Assembly (NCBI GenBank): GCA_964520655.1
Contig: CAZFNI010000003.1
Span: 62,001-126,000, forward strand
DNA from: JACQQW01 sp964520655
GTDB taxonomy: Bacteria > Omnitrophota > Gorgyraeia > Zapsychrales > Fredricksoniimonadaceae
Direction: 5' to 3'
Length of the DNA stretch: 64,000 nucleotides
In this document: positions 60,113-64,000 of the stretch, one piece after another
How the letters are laid out: every line of letters begins with the position of its first letter
Numbering within the stretch: the stretch's first letter is position 1
Translations under genes and position numbers: made by a program
Notes under the pieces: model-generated
What the model was told of the DNA's origin: nothing
Databases searched by the model: none
Seen by the model: the letters and a program-made list of their open reading frames with translations, nothing else

Positions 60113-61834
60113 ATGTATATTCTCGGCATCAGCAGTTTTTCCCATGAATCATCCTGTTCTCTGATCAAGGATGGCCGTATTGTGTCCGTCATTGAAGAGG
60201 AGAGGCTCAACCGCGAGAAGCATACCTGGAAATACCCTGCCAATGCCATTGCCCAATGTTTGGCCATGGAAAATATCACCATCAATGACGTTGAGCACAT
60301 TACGTTTTTCTGGGCGCCCAACCGCGAGATCGTCGGCAACCTGAAGCATTTCCTGAAATATTTCCCCGCCAGTCTGAATTTATTGAAAAGCCCTTCCGGC
60401 GGCGGCGATCTGTCGTTTTTCGAGCGTGTGAAGGCCATGAATAATGTCGGCAAGCGTATTGCCAAGCAGTTTAACTTGGCGGTCATTCCGGAAGTGGAGT
60501 TCATCGAACACCATCTGGCCCATGCGGCCAGCTGTTTTTTTGTCTCGCCATATAAGGAAGCGGCGATCCTGACGATCGACGGCCGTGGGGAGTCGACATC
60601 GACGATGATGTCCGTCGGCCGCGGCAATAAGATCAGCAAGTTAGTTGAGATCAAGGTCCCGCATTCCCTGGGACATCTTTATGCGGCGCTGACTGATCAT
60701 CTGGGTTTTAAGCCGTTCTTTGATGAATGGAAAGTCATGGGCATGTCCGCTTATGGACAGGATACTTTTGTGAAAGAGTTTGAAAAATTGGTGATCTTGC
60801 TGCCTGACGGTACATACCGTCTGAATCTGGACTATATGAGTTTCCATACGCATGGCGGCGGACGGTGGTTATCAGATAAGTTCATCCGAACATTCGGACA
60901 TAAACGCGGCCCGAAAGAAGAATGTCACCAAAGTCATTTTGATCTGGCTTTTGCGCTGCAAAAGACCATTGAGAGAACAGGCGTGCATTTAGCCAACGGC
61001 ATTTATGAGCGCACCAAGATGGAGAACCTGTGCATGACCGGCGGCGTGGTGCTTAATTGCCTGATGAATAAACGTATTGTTGAAGAAACGCCGTTTAAGA
61101 ATTTCTTTTTCCAACCCATTGCCAATGATGCCGGGACATCGCTTGGGAGCGCATTGTATTATCATCATCAGGAATTAGACAGACCACGCGGGTTTGTTTT
61201 CGACAGTCCGTATTTGGGGGTGGCATTTGATGATGAGGCCATTGAATCAGCTCTGAAGCAAGAGGGTTTAAAATACGTGAAAAGCCAGAACATCGCCAAA
61301 GATACCGCCGCATTAATCGCTCAGGGCAAGATCGTCGGATGGTTCCAGGGGCGCATGGAGGCTGGTCCCCGGGCGCTGGGGCATCGCAGCATTGTGGTTG
61401 ACCCGACCAAGGCTTCCATGAAGGATAAACTCAACGCAAGGGTCAAGCGCCGCGAGATGTTCCGTCCTTTTGCTCCGTCGGTTCTGGAAGAGAAAGCCAG
61501 CGATTATTTTATCATGCCCAAAGGACAGGCATCTCCTTACATGATCTTGATCGCTGATGTCAGACCTGAGAAGCGCGCTGTCCTGCCGGCAGTGACGCAC
61601 AAAGACGGCACAGCCCGCGTCCATACGGTCAGCCGCAAAACGGCTCCGGAATATTGGGACCTGATCAATGAGTTTGGTAAGATCTCCGGCGTTCCGGTGT
61701 TGTTGAACACTTCTTTTAATGAGAACGAACCCATCGTGTGCACACCGCAGGAAGCGGTCAATTGTTTTCTGCGTACGGAATTCGACGTTCTTGCGATAGG
61801 CAATTTCCTGGTGGTCAAAAATGCCCTGGCATAA
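60113..61834 (+). CDS. NodU/CmcH-type carbamoyltransferase
   Basis: A 573-residue enzyme that transfers a carbamoyl group from carbamoyl phosphate, through a carbamoyl adenylate, to a hydroxyl group. The N-terminal Kae1/ASKHA-like domain has LGISSFSHESSCSL, the EHHLAHAASCFF metal site near residue 128 and NLCMTGGVVLNC; the C-terminal domain (about 350-573) carries GRMEAGPRALGHRSI and LLNTSFNENEPIV. It probably decorates a sugar of the surface glycan. It overlaps the next gene by 14 bases. The upstream spacing and lack of a ribosome site suggest a leaderless start, with only weak promoter boxes. Confidence 0.92.
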   Translation: MYILGISSFSHESSCSLIKDGRIVSVIEEERLNREKHTWKYPANAIAQCLAMENITINDVEHITFFWAPNREIVGNLKHFLKYFPASLNLLKSPSGGGDLSFFERVKAMNNVGKRIAKQFNLAVIPEVEFIEHHLAHAASCFFVSPYKEAAILTIDGRGESTSTMMSVGRGNKISKLVEIKVPHSLGHLYAALTDHLGFKPFFDEWKVMGMSAYGQDTFVKEFEKLVILLPDGTYRLNLDYMSFHTHGGGRWLSDKFIRTFGHKRGPKEECHQSHFDLAFALQKTIERTGVHLANGIYERTKMENLCMTGGVVLNCLMNKRIVEETPFKNFFFQPIANDAGTSLGSALYYHHQELDRPRGFVFDSPYLGVAFDDEAIESALKQEGLKYVKSQNIAKDTAALIAQGKIVGWFQGRMEAGPRALGHRSIVVDPTKASMKDKLNARVKRREMFRPFAPSVLEEKASDYFIMPKGQASPYMILIADVRPEKRAVLPAVTHKDGTARVHTVSRKTAPEYWDLINEFGKISGVPVLLNTSFNENEPIVCTPQEAVNCFLRTEFDVLAIGNFLVVKNALA

Positions 61835-63056
61835 AGCGTATTATTACCGTCTGCGCGCCAAGCAATACGCGTATTTTATCCCTGAAAATAAGAAAGTATT
61901 AGAGATCGGCCCAGAGGGGAACCTCGACCATGCCGTCAGGGGTATGCGTTATGATTATATTATCCTCGCCGGGACTTTGGGGGGGCAAAGTGATATCCAG
62001 CAGTACCTTGTTGATCTGCGCGTGTTCTGTCACGCCGATACCCGCATCATCGTCGAGTATTATAGCTATCTGTGGCAGTATCTGCTTAAAATGACGGAAA
62101 CGTTAGGGTTAAAAGACAGGCAAAAGACGCAAAATTGGCTGACTTGGGGAGATATCGAGAATTTTTTAAGGCTTGCGGATTATGACCCGATCAAGCGGGA
62201 GCGCGCCATCCTTTTTCCCGTGCAGATCTGGGGCATCAGTTATCTGATCAACAGGTATATCGCCAAGCTTCCTCTGTTTAACGCATTGACCTTAAACCAT
62301 TTTATCATCGCCCGCCCGGTGTACCCGGATATAAAAGAGCGTTCCGTGACGATCTTAGTGCCTTGCCGTAATGAACGCGGCAATATCGAGGCGGCCATCA
62401 CCCGGACGCCGGCGTTCGGGACGCGGCAGGAATTTATTTTTGTCGAGGGACATTCTAAGGACGGTACCTATGAAGAAGTGGAGAGGGTGATCAAGGCGTT
62501 CCCTGATAAGGATATTCGTCTGTATAAACAGGAAGGGGTTGGCAAGGGTGACGCGGTGCGGTTTGGTTTTAGCAAAGCCAAGAACGAGGTCTTGATGATC
62601 CTAGACGCCGATCTGACAACACCGCCGGAGGATATGCCGAAATTCTATAACGCGATCAAAAGCGGCAAAGGAGAGTTCATCAACGGCTGCCGGCTTATTT
62701 ATCCGATGGAAGATGAAGCCATGCGTTTCTTAAACCTTCTGGCTAATAAGTTCTTTGGTATTTTCTTCACCTGGCTGCTCGGCCAGCGCTTTAAAGACAC
62801 ACTGTGCGGGACAAAGGTCATTTTAAAGCACCATTATGAAGAGCTTGCGGCCAACCGGCATTATTTCGGGGATTTTGATCCATTCGGGGATTTTGACCTG
62901 ATCTTCGGGGCGGTGAAGCTTAACCTCAAGGTGGTGGAAGTTCCGATCCGTTATAAGAACCGCATGTACGGTACGACCCAGATCCAGCGTTTCCGTCACG
63001 GACTGCTGTTGTTTAAGATGTGCGGTTTCGCGATGAAAAAGATCAAGTTCATCTAA
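61821..63056 (+). CDS. Fusion of a degenerate methyltransferase-like domain and a GT2 glycosyltransferase
   Basis: A 411-residue protein. Residues 1-165 resemble a class I methyltransferase (KKVLEIGPEGNLD and a late FNALTLNHFIIA strand), but the GxGxG loop is replaced by GPEGN, and the segment to the next motif is shortened. Residues about 170-411 are a GT-A glycosyltransferase of the DPM1 type: SVTILVPCRNERGNIE, FVEGHSKDGTYE, LMILDADLTTPPEDM, and KDTLCGTKVI. The protein ends without a transmembrane segment (KKIKFI). It starts inside the carbamoyltransferase gene. Loss of SAM binding in the N-domain is likely. Confidence 0.82.
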   Translation: MPWHKAYYYRLRAKQYAYFIPENKKVLEIGPEGNLDHAVRGMRYDYIILAGTLGGQSDIQQYLVDLRVFCHADTRIIVEYYSYLWQYLLKMTETLGLKDRQKTQNWLTWGDIENFLRLADYDPIKRERAILFPVQIWGISYLINRYIAKLPLFNALTLNHFIIARPVYPDIKERSVTILVPCRNERGNIEAAITRTPAFGTRQEFIFVEGHSKDGTYEEVERVIKAFPDKDIRLYKQEGVGKGDAVRFGFSKAKNEVLMILDADLTTPPEDMPKFYNAIKSGKGEFINGCRLIYPMEDEAMRFLNLLANKFFGIFFTWLLGQRFKDTLCGTKVILKHHYEELAANRHYFGDFDPFGDFDLIFGAVKLNLKVVEVPIRYKNRMYGTTQIQRFRHGLLLFKMCGFAMKKIKFI

Positions 63057-63058
63057 TC

Positions 63059-64000
63059 ATGAAGAAATATATCCTCTCTGTTGTTATCTTCCTGTTGGCG
63101 CTTGGCACGGGTTTCTGGATCGCCGGGCATAAACCCCTCTGGAATGATGAAATTTTCACGACGGTCAGCAGCGTTCATCATCAATCGTTCTGGGCGATGA
63201 TCCAGGGGCATATCCCTGAAGGGGGCAATGCGCCGCTGTTTTATATCCTGCAAAAAGCGGTCATCGCGGTGACAGGCTATCAGGTCCATCCTCCGTGGAT
63301 CGCCGGTGACTGGGGAACGAAAGACCCGACCGGCCAATGGGTGCTGCGCATTATCCCGGTTGTGAGCATGTCTCTTTCGATCGCGCTGTTGTTCCATTTC
63401 TTTGCTGTGTATTATTCACGGCTGTCGGCTTTTTTAAGTGTTTTTATTTATCTGTCGTCGTATATGCTTTGGGTGTATTGGGCAGAGGCCAGGCCTTATG
63501 CATTGTTTGTGCTGCTGACGACAATGCAGTTGCTGCTTTTAGTTAAGCGCATTGTTTTGAAAGATGAGCGTCCTGATGTTTTGCGCGGGCTGTGTCTGGT
63601 CCATGTCCTTTTGGCGCTGACCTCGATCTTAAGTTTCGGCCAAATCCTGGCCGCGGGGGTTGTGCTGTGGGGTTCTTCCTTAAAAGATCGTCGATGGCAT
63701 GCCGGTCTTCTTATGGTTCCTTTGCTGATCATTGCGTATTATTATTCTCAGGCTCCGCGTTTCGCGTTTTATTTTGATCTAACTCCGGAACAATTGATCC
63801 GGGATAATATTTCCCGTGATCGGTTTTATATCTTAGGGGGATTTGTCGCTGCGTATTTGTGGCTAAAGCAGCAGAAAGAATCCCTGGCCCGTCTTGGGCC
63901 CTATCTGCTTTTTTTAGCTGGGGTGATGACAACGACGGCATTGGTCATGGGAGCTTTTGTCCTTTCCTCAAAGGCCAAAGGCGAAGGGTTTCCCATCTCC
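63059..64000 (+). CDS. Polytopic GT39-like membrane protein (3'-truncated by window edge)
   Basis: The frame is open from ATG 63059, two bases after the previous stop, to the window end (314 codons shown). It starts with a transmembrane helix (KKYILSVVIFLLALGTGFWI), then a periplasmic loop with KPLWNDEIFTTV, holding the conserved acidic pair of PMT_2/ArnT-type enzymes. A HIPEGGNAPLFYILQK segment matches the GPxxFYxL motif. Further hydrophobic helices follow (LSIALLFHFFAVYY, AFLSVFIYLSSYMLW) with ARPYALF in between. It probably transfers a sugar from a polyprenyl-phosphate donor. Confidence 0.82.
   Translation, partial: MKKYILSVVIFLLALGTGFWIAGHKPLWNDEIFTTVSSVHHQSFWAMIQGHIPEGGNAPLFYILQKAVIAVTGYQVHPPWIAGDWGTKDPTGQWVLRIIPVVSMSLSIALLFHFFAVYYSRLSAFLSVFIYLSSYMLWVYWAEARPYALFVLLTTMQLLLLVKRIVLKDERPDVLRGLCLVHVLLALTSILSFGQILAAGVVLWGSSLKDRRWHAGLLMVPLLIIAYYYSQAPRFAFYFDLTPEQLIRDNISRDRFYILGGFVAAYLWLKQQKESLARLGPYLLFLAGVMTTTALVMGAFVLSSKAKGEGFPIS

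Noticed and set aside
1..64000. CRISPR array, tRNA, rRNA or insertion sequence
   Set aside because: No regularly spaced direct repeats, no cloverleaf-like intergenic stretch, no rRNA sequence and no transposase were seen by eye; a small tRNA inside a long gene cannot be excluded without tRNAscan.

Overview
The window reads as a chromosomal segment of a Gram-negative, envelope-rich bacterium, most probably a member of the candidate phylum Omnitrophota (former OP3). The lineage call is inference. It rests on two very large secreted proteins (7788-10952 and 47681-51532) that share an N-terminal module I associate with Omnitrophota genomes, on LptD, heptosyltransferase-like and heptose-activation genes that imply an outer membrane with lipopolysaccharide, and on a TonB-dependent receptor. 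No rRNA or tRNA gene was seen, so the taxonomy cannot be fixed from this window.

Layout. 1-2187: end of a polytopic membrane protein, a GHL10-type glycosidase-like protein and a DUF4337 membrane protein. 2207-6996: a class I heat-shock operon (sigma70-like promoter, CIRCE operator, hrcA-grpE-dnaK-dnaJ) followed by an FmdB-type zinc-ribbon protein. HrcA lacks its usual central domain. 7053-7699: a nucleotidyltransferase and a 50-residue basic partner. 7788-10952: the first large secreted protein, with a duplicated GNAT-like domain and a palindromic element apparently inserted in frame. 11051-17674: DUF1015, AccD, an orphan MalK-type ATPase, two diguanylate cyclases and a HAMP/HisKA protein without an ATPase domain. 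17675-18154: a gene-free stretch with two long inverted repeats, one sharing its core with the element inside the 7788 gene. 18155-46217: ROK kinase and LptD, then a long surface-polysaccharide region. It covers UDP-glucose and UDP-HexNAc dehydrogenases, UDP-xylose synthase, a split thiamine-diphosphate enzyme, SDR epimerases, a B12-binding radical SAM enzyme, heptose kinase, guanylyltransferase and phosphatase, two PLP sugar enzymes, glycosyltransferases and methyltransferases. It ends with a helicase-dead PriA, followed by Fmt (46214-47143). 47193-54748: a small Cys-rich secreted protein, the second large secreted protein, a tandem GalT pair (one member lacking the catalytic His) and a glycosomal-type GAPDH. 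54820-58655: DUF4346, then a cobalamin module (DUF6580 membrane protein, B12 riboswitch, BtuB-like receptor) convergent with metF. 58639-64000: membrane glycosyltransferase-like proteins, a NodU-type carbamoyltransferase and a methyltransferase-like/GT2 fusion.

How the genes work together. Most of the window builds and exports cell-surface glycans: nucleotide sugars are made (Ugd, UXS, HddA/GmhB/HddC, the PLP enzymes), transferred (GT1/4, GT2, GT9, MGDG-synthase-like) and decorated (methyltransferases, carbamoyltransferase), and LPS is inserted by LptD. Genes overlap heavily through ATGA junctions. Internal genes mostly have Shine-Dalgarno sequences, while several transcription-unit starts have a -10 box only 6-11 bases before the ATG, which suggests leaderless mRNAs.

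Most interesting observations: (1) a palindromic repeat family found both in an intergenic region and in frame inside a protein gene; (2) the two-member family of giant secreted proteins with conserved ends and swapped interiors; (3) a run of enzymes with lost or altered key residues (GalT His to Arg, DegT-type Lys to His, PriA without helicase motifs, HrcA without its central domain); (4) probable leaderless transcription; (5) a B12 riboswitch overlapping the 3' end of a coding sequence.
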